The notes under the pieces: model-generated
Database searches by the model: none
Seen by the model: only the letters and a program-made list of their open reading frames with translations
Told to the model about the DNA's origin: nothing
Position numbers and translations under genes: made by a program
Assembly (NCBI GenBank): GCA_964030475.1
Contig: CAXIPT010000009.1
Location: 4,461,690 to 4,525,689, forward strand
DNA: 64,000 nt
From: Tethya wilhelma
Taxonomy: Eukaryota; Porifera; Demospongiae; Tethyida; Tethyidae
Direction: 5' to 3'
Part shown: positions 32,101-44,100 of the stretch, piece by piece
Position numbering within the stretch: the first letter of the stretch is position 1
Layout of the letters: every line of letters begins with the position of its first letter

Positions 32101-35100
32101 TATAGCAACCATTTTCCCTAGAAACGGTAGTAACGATGACCAGTGCTGTCAGTGTGTCAAAGTCTCTAGAAGAAGTCGAAATTTTTCAGGATCCAAGTCA
32201 GTTCAGGTTATGTATTATTTTAGATGATAGCTAGAGCCTCACCTACGTACTTGTCGACCATTACCTATTGCTAGTTCGAGTAGCCCCTCACAGTCGTAGT
32301 GCTCCTTCGATAGCCTGCGCAGTGGACTGGAATTTAAGTTTCAACGAGATTTCTCCCACATTAATCGGTTTACAGTATTTCACCATCTCCTATTCCTACA
32401 ACTAGCGACTCCTTCAGAGCTACAGCCACACTCCAGTCTTCCTCTGAGCTCTCACACCCCTTTCCTTCTCTCAGCCCCACCTTCACCAATCCATTTGCTC
32501 AAAATCTTTGAGACCCAAGCTGGAACTTCAGCCAGCAAATAGATTTACAGTGGTTATAACAAGAGCTTCAGATTTTGTCAAAGCCATACATCCCCAAGAA
32601 AACCGCTGAAGCTACAAAATGGGCTGTAGACAACTTAAACAGTTGACTGAAATATAGAACCACCAAACATTGAAAAGTGTCCTGAAGATATACTCAATAG
32701 GATGGATCCAGAAATACTGAACAAATGGCTGTCTATATTCATTCCAGAGACGAGAAAAGTTAGTGGTGAACCATATCCTCCATCTTCTCTTCAAGGAATT
32801 CTCTCTGGATTACTACAGTACATGAAAGGTATTGACACACATAAGTGTCCAACACTTGCTAAAAATGACCCTCATTGCATTGAACCATGGATTCAGTATA
32901 CAAAAATAGAGCTGAAGGAGTTGGAGCAGAAAAGCAATCAGCAGAACCAATTTCAAAGGAAGAGAAGAATCTGTTGTGGAGCAGAAGAGTTTTGAAAACA
33001 AATGTTCCTGTTTCACTACAAAAAGCATTCTTTTACTACAACGGAAAAGTGTTTTGCTTGAGGGATGGTATAGCTTGAGAACGCTGCCATTGCTACTTGC
33101 TTGACCAATACATAAGTCATCTGCCTGAGGAGGCAAAACAAGCTGATCTATTTATGTACGTCCTCTCTCCACAGCGAAGGGGTATATATGGTACACTTCT
33201 GTTCCGGTTGGAAAGAACAAACTTGGAACAATGGTGGCTGATATCTGCGATGAAGCACAAATAAGTGGCAATTAACCAATAACAGCTTGAGAGCAACAGG
33301 AGCAACTGAGTTGTATAGTACTGGAATACCAGGAAAAAATTATACAAGAGAGGACTGGACATCGATCCTTGGAGTGCCTTTGGATGTATTCCCAGTACGG
33401 TAGTACTGGGTACATAGTAATGGCATGGATGGCCCATTAGCGCAATACAAATATTCACACGAATAACTCTTAAAAAACTGAGCGCTTGGCACTAAAAGGT
33501 TTCTAGAGCTAGGATTTAGCTCTTTCTCTTTCTAATGAGCCCTAAAACATGGCGTATAACCATTGCTAAAGTACCAAACTAAAGTATGCCAAACCTCCAA
33601 ATTTCTCCATCTTCTTCTTATTCTTATTCTTCTTTTATCTTGGCTCAACTTTTCTCAGAGACTATTCACTTTTAGAAGCTGATTCTTGAACAAGCAAGCT
33701 TGTTTTTTTTGGGCACAGTCACTTTTGCCATCGGTTTTTTGTGTCTCTCATTGAGTTGCTAGATACAAGGCGAAAAGTGCCTTCTCCATTGCTGCTATTA
33801 ATTTCTAAATCATTCATTATTCATTACCTAGCTAGCCGAACGACCCTTTCCATATTCAAGTGCGTGTTATTTGGAATCGATTGCAGCATGCAGTGCCCCA
33901 AGTTCTATCCTATTCTGTTGTTCTCTGTGTTCAGTTCTTCAATAGGGAAGTTATCTTTAGCTAACTAGACACAAATATAATGGACATAAATCATGTTCAA
34001 CCTGGGAGTTCAGAGTTTCAGCTGTCCGAAAGGCATGTACTGTAGCTAGCTAGGCCCAGACTGTTGGCAAGTTCTCTGCTCAGGATAGAGACTATAATTC
34101 CACTGATATTGTAGAACAAACAAGTACAAAAAACCTTAGAAATGTAATGCGAACATAGGAATGGCCAAATTGTAGAAAGTGAGCAACAAGATAGGAATGG
34201 TTGTCAGATTGAGCGAGTTCATTCCTGTGTCTACAATTGAGCTCAGTAGGGATATGAACATATGTGACACAGTGAATTGAACTCGCTCAATCTGACAGCC
34301 TTTCCTATCTTGTTTGCTCACTTTTTTATGATTTGGCCATTCCTATGTTTGCATTACATTTCTAATGTTTTTTGTACTTGTGAACATACTACTGACAAAC
34401 AAGAAAGAGCAGTTATGCATATATTATGTAGTAATAGTTTAACTTCCAGCAAAGAAACCACCCTTAACAAGGAACCACATATTATTCAAAGCCAAAACAG
34501 AGCACATCAACCTTGTGTAGTATGCCAACTATGCCAATGAGAGTTTTAACAACTGTACAGTAAGCATTAACATAAATCAGGGAGCATCAGCAATGCAGAT
34601 AACCTCATCTCAGTCAAACAATAGTACTAGCATTCAATAGCATGTATCACCTCACATTAAAAGTTTATTTACAAATTTTATTTATCATGATTACTTGTGC
34701 ATTACTTGTTAATTATGAACATGATTATTACCCCCTTTGGCTATCTATAGTGCCCTGTGGTCGGGGCACTATGGTATTGTAATGAACATAGCAAAAACCT
34801 AACAACGGGATCTAAATGTTGCATGGCCTCTGAGATTTTCCATTTTTGTTATGGTTATTGTTGGCCACTTACTAAGCCCGTAACTACTGTCCTGATTATT
34901 TCAGCTAGACTGGTACCATTGTACTTGGTTTGAAACTTTGCTTCTGATAATTTACTTGAAGAGGATGGTCACTTGTCACATGTCAAAGGTAGTTACTCAA
35001 AGACAACATCATTTTGCCTCCGAAAAATATTAATACAATGTCATGTGCAGAATTGTTCTTTTGTTGTACAAGTTTGGTGATGGAATTTATATGGGTTCAG

Positions 35101-38100
35101 AAGATGGCCTACACATACACTGTGGTTAAATATTCATGAATGAAAAAACCTAAGCCTGATCTCATTAATTATTAAATCCTAGCGCCAAACTTATACAGCA
35201 TAAAGAATAAGTTTTGCACATTGAATTGAGTAAAAGCACAGGGGAAAAATGGTTTTTTAGTAATGATTAATTAGAGCTTTAAAAAATGCCCTTTGACCTA
35301 CTAACAAGTAACTGTCCAGTTCCATATTTCAAGCATATCATTTGAAGAAAAAATTTATGTCAAGAACAATGGTAGCTGTCTCAGTAGCTGAAAAGAAACA
35401 AAGCATTAGTTTATTGCTAATAAATGGCAAAACAAAACAAACTTCTAGGTCAGAAACCACGGAACATATGACACCCAAATAAGGTGTGGCTAAATTAATT
35501 ATGGATGTGCACCAAGGGTTATGGTAGTCGTATTGTCTGTCTGTCTGTCAGTCAGTCAGTCTTTCTGTCTGTTTGTGTATTTGTTGACTTAACCACTCAC
35601 TAATTGAGCTAGCATGTACCAATCAAGTAGACATACAATAGCACTGAGCGATAGACAACGAATTAATGTAATACAAGATCCCTACACCGCAGTACTCCTT
35701 GGAGGGTGAGGCTGGCCGTGCCGGGATAGGACAATTAGCGCTAATCATATCATTTGTAGCTAAGGGGATAAGCTATACATGCAACATGTGATGAGGAAAC
35801 TTATTGATGCCTTAGATAAGACAAAGCAGTAGGCTTGGGGAGTAAAGAGGGAGGCAAGTCCTCCCGACACGGCCCAATGGACAAAGTCCACCCCCCAAGG
35901 ACGAACGACTGATTAGTCAATCCTGAATTGAGTATATACAAGATAGTAATATGCATGGTTATGATCAGAAGTTAATTAAACAAGTACATATAATAAGTGG
36001 GATGATAAAGCAGCTAGGCTAGCTGGTGCTAGCCTGACATATGTCAGATAAGCTGAAGATTTCCAGCGTCCAAGTGTTTGAATTAGCGAATCTTCAATGC
36101 CGTTAGCTACAGCGGTGGAAGCAGCGCCAATTCTGAAGCTATGTCCTGAGTATAATGAGGAATTAATACCCACCTGTGATAGTATTCCCTGAAATATCTC
36201 AGTAAATCTATTCTTGGTCAGCGGTGAACTATCTTCGAGTAGGAAGAGAGGGCCTGGCTCAGTCCCTGGTCTTAATAAGTACGTTAACAGAGCCGACACT
36301 GGGCAGAGGGTAGAGCCTAGGTATATGTTCACACGGTGAAGAAATGGGTCTGTCTTAGATTGCTTGATAGTCAGCTGAACTATATTAGGGTTTTCCAAGT
36401 TATTAATTGCAACATCGGTGAACGAGAGATGAACTAATGGGTCGTACGCAGTGGCGGATCTAGGATTTTGAATAGGGGGTTTCCAATAAATGCGCGCAAA
36501 GCGCTTGAAAAATTTTAGCTTAGCCACGCCCACTTCTGGTCGTATAGCCCCGCCCCTTTAGCGTGCTAGCAGCTAATATTTTGCCAGAACAAGGCCTAAA
36601 TGGCGAAAAAACGGCAAGAAAAAGACAGAAACTATAGTATCTTTCACAAAAGACTGCTATTTAGTGAGATTTTTAGTTGCTTTTGTTAGTTTTAAGTTGA
36701 AAGGGGGTTTCCAGCAAGCACTTTTCCAGTCTCCACAGTTAATTTCAATGCGAGGTTTCAGCTGAAAGGGGGCTTCCATGGAAGCCCAGGAACCCCCTCT
36801 GGATCCGCCACTGGTACGCACCACAAGAAGGGGTCGTAATTTCACCCGAGCACAAGAAACCGAAGAAACAAACCAGTGAGGCTGCCCACAACATAGTAGT
36901 GTTGAAGTCTTGAGCCTGATTAGACAGTTACTAATGAGGACATCTGGGGTAACTGGTAGCCTTGTGTTCTAGAGACTGTTTTTCTTGATTCCTCTAAACG
37001 CACTCCGTGGAGAACATAATTTAATCTGGTCATATCTTTGATAAAAGAATCTGGGTGAGACTGTTTGATGTTGAAGTAACGGACTGCTGAAAGGTAGGTT
37101 TTAATAGTTTGATATTTCAAATTCTCGTGGCCAAGGAAGCTAGCAAACTTGCATAACGTGTCTTCTATAGAGGAGTATGGTGTGAGTCCAGCGCAATCAC
37201 AGAAGTCGATGTATCTGCAGTCCGGCATAGGAGCGCTGGGTACTTGCGGCAAGAGCGGCATGAAAATAGTGTTGAACATGTCCATCCAGAGATTTGATGT
37301 CCAGTCTAGCTGCAGATTGGACAGCAGGTTGACCAGAGTGACTGGGATGGGGGTAGGAAGCGGGTTGGCCTGTGGGTTCGCAAGAGAGAAAGAGCGAAAG
37401 ATTTTTTGTAGAGAGTGCATTGGCTAAAATAATTATTATTAGAACCAGGTAAGTGAGCGGCCGAGAGCACGATATTGTACCTGGCAGTAATGAAATGCAG
37501 GCAGCGGATAAGAGCCATTGCATGAGGTTTGCTACTTGTTCCTGAATTAATGATGTGCACGGCTGCGGCATTGTCGCAATAGCACAGGACTGACTTGTTA
37601 CGCTAGCGTGCACCCCAGATAGCAGAGGCAATAACTATAGGAAATAGCTCTGTTATGGTGATGTGCGAAGGCAATAGCTGTTGGGGCCATTGAAACTGGA
37701 ACCAATTGGACTCTGAAAAGGCACCGCATCCCCAAATGCCTGAAGCATCCGAGGTTAGTGTAACATCTAGATTTTGCTTAATATCGCTCAACATCATTGA
37801 GAGACCGTTCCAATGCTTGATGAAGCAGTACCTGTCAGACGTGGCTTCTTTATTTAGTTGACATCACCTCGCCTATGTTGAGAGGTTTTGAGATGGTTAA
37901 TCAGATTGCATAGGAAAGTGCGGCCTGAGCAGACAACGATACTAGCATCATGTAGGAGGCCAATTAGGGATTCTAGCACCTTCCTTTTACAGAATGGCCT
38001 TTTACTGCCAAAGAGCTTATTGTACCATTTTTGAACAGTTAGTTTTAGTCTCTGCAGCTTGTCGGCTGGAAGGCGGAATTCAAGGGCAATGGTGTCTAAC

Positions 38101-41100
38101 TGAATACCCAGGAATATAAGGGATGTTGTGGGGCCCTCACGCTTTGGGAATGATAGGGGCAGATTGAGTAGGCAACAAGTGTCTTCCGATGTTGTGAGGT
38201 TAGCTTGGCATTGTTCCCTGTTCGCGGTGGCAGTTATAAAATCGCGCAGGAAGTGATCTAGGTATGTGACTCCCCTCTGGATTGTAATCCATTTGAGGGC
38301 TGCTGCTATAGCGTTAAAGATTTTAGGAGCTGATCGTAGCCCAAACGGTAGAATGAAGTCGATATAGAGCTGCTGGTTCCAAAGCATACCCAGGAGGTGG
38401 CGGTCGTGAGGGTGTACAGGCACATTACAGAAGGCGGAATCCACATCGACTTTGGCTAGAAAGCAGCCTTGCCCAAGGTGCAGGATTTGGCAAACTACAT
38501 CCTGGACTCGCATATATGAGAGAGAGCAAAGGGGCTTCAATATGCCATCATTAACACTGGAGCCAACTGGATGTGATAGGTCCAGGATGAGACGCCACTT
38601 ATCGGAATGTTTCTTGGGGATAGCATCCAGGCTACTTACTTGCACGTAAGGAAAGTCGGCAAGGTGAAGGGGACCTAATAAGTGGCCGTTCTGCACCTCT
38701 TTGGAAAGTCCGTCAGAAATAACTGTCGGGTGGCTGAGAGCTGATCGGTGGTTTTGCCGAGCAGAGGTGGCATGAGTGGGTAGCGTGGGCAAATCCAATC
38801 CGGAAACCATTCTGTAAACCCTGGAGTATGAATTGGGCGAAATTGGGGTCAGGGTGGGAACCTAAGCATAGCTTCCATGCTTGTAAATTGAGGGGAGTAG
38901 ATATCCGCTGGAGTTTGGGCAGTAATGGGGGAGGCGAGGGGTTGACGCAGGCGGCAAGCTTAATTGTCAGGTCTGCAGAATACCATGGTGGCACAGAGCA
39001 GGCTGAGGAGCTACTGCCTGTATATGTAGTATGATAGATGTGTGTGGTAGTAACTAACGAGGTACAATGTCATGCATACTTCAGGCAGCACTTAATTGTG
39101 GTTGATTACTATAACAACATTGAATTGGATGAAAGTCGGCAATCTACAACAGTTGAATTTTAGCAGCACAGATCAAAGTGGGCAGCAATGTAGCCCTGGG
39201 TGAATTGATGACAGCTAGGTAAATGATAGCTAAATGATTAAAAGGTGACTAGTTGGTGCCAGCATATGTGCAATGCGGCCCAGCTGTGAAAGATAAATAA
39301 GAATAAAATATGAGACAGCAGTGGGATAAATGATAAATGGTCAACAGTATATGAGCCCCCGCCCACTTCCGGTATTTGACGTCATAGAAAAGCCAGAATG
39401 GGTAGCGGAAATGTTTACTATGTTTGACGATAAATAGTTGGTAGGTGATCAAATTTTGAAGGGTTTCCGGGTAATGTGAGCCAAGGACAAGGATATAAGT
39501 AGAATTTACTTCGATCCAGGTGGCAATATCTGGAATTTACCGTTTCTTGCGTCTACGGGTGTCCCAGGAAGATTCTGGGAGCACAACAATCTGGTTGTTA
39601 GACGGAGTGAGCTGAGTGGAGGTGCGCAGCTGCTCCTGTAGCAGATCGCTAAGGTCTATGTATTCCCATGAGAGCATTGACACTAGCAGCTTTTGTGGGA
39701 TTTTGGGGAACCTGCTTGTCACATAAGCGGGCGGCTGGGTACAAGGGCTAGGAATAGTGGTAGTGGTGCTTGATATGGGTGTAGACGATAGGCTGGAGCT
39801 GGTTACCGTGTGAGGGAGGCTATGGGTGGGCCCAGATGCGGTGGTGGAAAAAGTTGGGAGGTGGAGGCTTGCGATGCTGGGGTAGTGGGGCCGTGAGGAG
39901 GTAGTGATGGGGACTGCAACATAGCCTGCTTGTGTGCATGGGGGCAAGTGGGCAAAGCATAAGCTGCTGGCAGCAAAGAACAAACTAGGCCGCTATAAAC
40001 GCTGCAAGAACAGCAGCGTAGGGCTGGGGCTGGGTGGGCAGCGTATTTAACTTACTAGTAGTGGTGAGAGGCATGGAAGCTCCTGGGAGCACGGGAGCTC
40101 GTAATTGCTGCTCCAACGCTGTGAGCCTAGCAGTCAGGGTGGCAATAGAGTCAGTTGTCCCAGCACGAGGGAAACCAAGTGAGCTACGCATGCGTAGAGG
40201 CCTATGATATGGGCCAAGCTGCACTGGGCGACATGTCAACATGTGCTGAGCACATGCCATCCAGATAGAAACACCCGCCAAGCGCGAAAAGCGTACTGTT
40301 CGTGGTTAACTTAGTTTAACTTCATTAAACTTCATTCTATTGAGACCCATTGCATCATGTGCTCTAGAAATAAAATTTTAAGCAATTAACAGAGAAAATT
40401 TAGAGTATACTAGTGGCAGTATTCTGCTTGCCGCCGGGTTCACTGCATCATTTATATACAAGTATGAATTTAGCAGAACATAGCGATACTATGAGCTTAC
40501 CTTCGTGTAGGTTGTTGCCACCTGGAGTAAAACGTGCTCTAGCTTTTTTCTGTGCCAATCCTACATAAACACTTCTCAGTGCCCGGTCGATCTGCCCAGT
40601 GTGAGGCCAGTGTTTACAATATTTTCAGGGCTTTGTAATTTTTCATAGACATGTGGCATGGCGTGCAGTTAATTTGGAACAATTAGAATATAGTTCTTAT
40701 TTACGAAAAGCAGTCGGTCGGACGATTACATCACTATATATATATATTATACAGACATACAAATCCCTCGTTCGACATGCTTATGTGGGATTCGCTCATG
40801 CTCGCCCCAACTATGAGATAAGCCAGGCCCATTGGAGGACAAGATGGGCAGTCGTATTTATGATCTCTGTATACAGCAGCTTCTGCAACAGTTTACAACA
40901 GACTGTACCAAGAGCTACAGTGAAACAGTGCAACAGATCCAAAGCAAAAGAGCAAAATTTTGAAAATTTGTCTCAAATCTATCAAAACTGGATATTTCCA
41001 GTACGATAGTACTGGGTACATAGGAATGGCACATTAGCGAATAGAGTGTTTGCATTTACATCATTTAACATAATTTTTGGGGCGTGGTTCACATAGCAGC

Positions 41101-44100
41101 TGCCTTCTGGTGTACAGCTAAAGTACTGAATGTATGGAAGAAAGCGTTCAAGTCTGTAAAATAACGCTTACCTATTGCCCTCTACCTTATTTCGAGATAG
41201 CTAGCTGCTCTGCCCTGCCCGATTTACTTAGATATGTTCACTCGACTCAGATTCAATTTCTTGTTCAATACTACAGCATGTGCCACACGCACGTAAACAT
41301 AATCATGAATATGGTAATGAGCATTCAGATTACAACACACTCCCCACCATTGACCGGCAAGGTCAACTGGCATAGGGTACAAAACTCAGAAAGATTACAT
41401 ATGACAAGTTAAGTAAGAAGAATAGTTTCAGTTATAGTACACGTACAATTCAATTAGTCATCTCCTTCAAGTTCAGTAATCCAAGCCTTGGTCACCCTTC
41501 GTGCCTTCCGAGCTGTTTCTCTGTTGGATCGAGTCTTTGGAATCATCTCTCCAATTTCACAATGAGTGTAGACAAATAGTGACTCCTTGGGAGCAGAATG
41601 GGAAACTTGGTTTCAAAGGGAACTTCTGCATTGGCAAGTCGGCCTCCACACCGCCACACACCATACTCATCTTTGAAGAGGTTGAACTGCTTGGTCAGAT
41701 TCTTGAAATCCGTGATTGTTTGTTGTGCACTCTTTATCCACAATAATTCAGCCTGTTTGCGTTCCTCCGTGAACTGCACAGGTGATCGAGTTTCTTTCTT
41801 AGTCTTGAATCTCTCAACAGCTCTCAAAAGCATTGCTGTGGTTCCAAGGAGTTTAGTCAGCGTACTGAACTCAGTGGGATACAACAAGGACTCAAGCTTG
41901 ACTAGCGGCTCTGAAGACAGAAGCGTGTGTGACGGGACAGCTTTTAACTCTTGAATACATTCTTTAGGCATGTCAGTACATTGGACTTCATTTGGCAGAC
42001 CTGGCTCAAATCTAGCAAGTAGCCACTCAGGCCCCAGTCTCCATAGATGGCTCACAGACAATCCAAACAGGGCAAACCTCGTGAAGGTAGGTCAGCAGGA
42101 TTAGAAATGCTCAGGCAATGACTCCATTGAGATGGTTTGACTCAGCTACGGATCTCCTTGACTCAGTTGTTAACAAAGGGTTTCCACTCCTTGGTGGTCC
42201 CTTGGATCCAGTACAAGGCTACTTGCGAGTCAGTGTAGCACCTAAGTTCAAGTTTAGGGATCCTGGCTTAAATGCTATGGCTTCTGGATCAAGGGGCTTC
42301 ACCAGACTTGGAGATGTCTCTTCTCGTAGTTTCAGAGTTGGTTGCTCTTGCTCTCTCCCACACACAGAAGTGTGGTGTCTCCCGTTACATCGTCGGCATT
42401 TGCTGGTCGATCGGCAGTTCCTCGACAGATGACCCCTTCTCAAACAATTGAAACAACGCCCACTGTTTCGTAGGACCTTCTTCCGGGCATCCACAGTTGT
42501 CACCATTAAGCACGACGCTCAGGCATGAGTTTGACCACAGAATACACATGTAGGCAACCCAGTGGAGGTTGACACAAAGGCGGAGAATACACATGTAGGC
42601 AACCCAGTGGAGGTTGACACAAAGGCGGAGGTGGCCTGATGGTCCTGGGGTCTGGCATGACGACTGGGTTGATGAACAGCACTAGTGGCTCTCTCTCGAG
42701 CAATCCAAGTTGTCGGTTGGTACCTTGCGACTCACAATCAGACGCAGCTCTGGTGGTAGCTTACTCAGGAGCACTGATATCATACGAATCAGGCTCCACA
42801 CCTAGTGTTTTGAGGCTTCAGATGTTAGCCTCTGCTTGATCAAACAATCTCTGTAGATCTCTGAGGTGGTTGTCGGAAATGACAGCACTGAAACTCAGCA
42901 AGGTTTCCATGTTTGGATACAATTAACTGCTTGTTGCCAAATCGTTTCTGGAGGATCTCGATCGCTTGCACATAGTTGGCAGTAGACAAGGCTAAACCCG
43001 CTACGACATCGTACGCTGCACCCTCAAGTAGGGACCTCAAGTAGTTAAACTTGTCTATCTCTGAAAGCTGAGTGTTGGAATGGACCGCTGATTCAAACGA
43101 ATCCCAAAAGGCTGTCCATCAGAGCAAATCGCCACGAAAGTGAGGGAGGCTTATCTTGGGTAGTTTCACTCGATCTGTCGTCAGTGGCCTGACGGTCTCC
43201 CCTTCAAATGCTGGGGGATGAGTGCCAGTTTCATCTCTCCGTGCAGGTGGTTCAGCGGCTAGTGGCCTTCCTTCATGTGTAGGCGGAGGGGTTCTATGTC
43301 TTGCAGGTTCCTCGATCTTGGCTACCGAGGAGTGCACCCGCTCTATCTGCTGGTCAGCCTGTTGTATCTCATCCACCAGTTCATCATCAGGCACCAATTC
43401 AGCTATCTCCTCATCCAAGGTCTTCAGAAATCTCAATTTATCAAGAAGCAGCTGTTTAGTTAGTCGTAGCTGATCCGTATCTAGTTCCCGCGGCTAAGCT
43501 TCTATGGTGGTGGTGGCCTGGTTAATGAGTCAGGTAGTAGAGGCTCTATGTCCAACTCGTGACCTCTTCTTTCTATTCAAGGTGGCACGAGTGGCAGTTG
43601 CAGCTTCCGTCTCTCCAGCAGTTCCGGGTTCCATTATTCTGTTATGTGGGCTTCTATTGAAAATAGCATTTAGTAAAACAGTGCTATGAAATACTTTTCT
43701 CTCATCCGGCTCGAAGGACCGTGTAAAATAACGCTTTGCCCTCTACCTTATTTCGAGATAGCTAGCTGCTCTGCCCTGCCCAATTTACTTAGATATGTTC
43801 ACACGACTCAGATTCAATTTCTTGTTCAATACTACAGCATGTGCCACACGCACGTGAACGTAATCATGAATATGGTAATGAGCATTCAGATTACAACAAA
43901 GTCTGGATTTTTTACTTATACTGGAAAATGTACACAAACAGTAACTCTTTGCAAAGGTTCAAACAAACTTTACACAACAAACTTTTGAAAATATTATTCT
44001 ACAGTCCCTGAGCTCTCTATTCTGCAACTTTGGGTTCATTTGACCAACGGCTGCAACACCTTGTACAAAAATTATGAAAATCTTGAATTTTGTGACTGGT

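Larger units (their letters stand above)
35976..40281 (-). mobile_element. Decayed DIRS-like (tyrosine-recombinase) retrotransposon
   Basis: On the minus strand the order is gag-like ORFs (40281-39537), a pol leader and reverse transcriptase (38994-37854), RNase H (37797-37440) and tyrosine recombinase (37420-35976). RT plus YR without an integrase is diagnostic of DIRS-order elements. Frames are interrupted in several places and a 365-bp element is inserted in the recombinase. I could not define terminal repeats, so DIRS versus Ngaro type is open. Coordinates cover only the coding part. Confidence 0.85.
41155..43898 (-). mobile_element. Internally deleted BEL/Pao LTR retrotransposon
   Basis: Minus-strand element with LTRs at 43722-43898 (5') and 41155-41337 (3'), both TG...CA on the plus strand, flanked by an exact 5-bp duplication AAGTC (41150-41154 and 43899-43903). 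The primer site next to the 5' LTR matches the tRNA-Tyr 3' end. The remaining interior is gag followed by a fragment of RNase H and integrase; protease and reverse transcriptase are gone. 2.74 kb, so not autonomous. Confidence 0.92.

Noticed and set aside
35690..35975. Possible terminal repeat of the DIRS-like element
   Set aside because: I could not find a matching inverted or direct copy near 40.3-40.6 kb.
40653..41009. 118-codon ORF between the DIRS-like and BEL/Pao elements
   Set aside because: No recognisable motif and it runs into a repeat B fragment.
42118..42432. Plus-strand ORFs across the BEL/Pao interior
   Set aside because: Antisense shadows of the gag and RNase H coding sequence.
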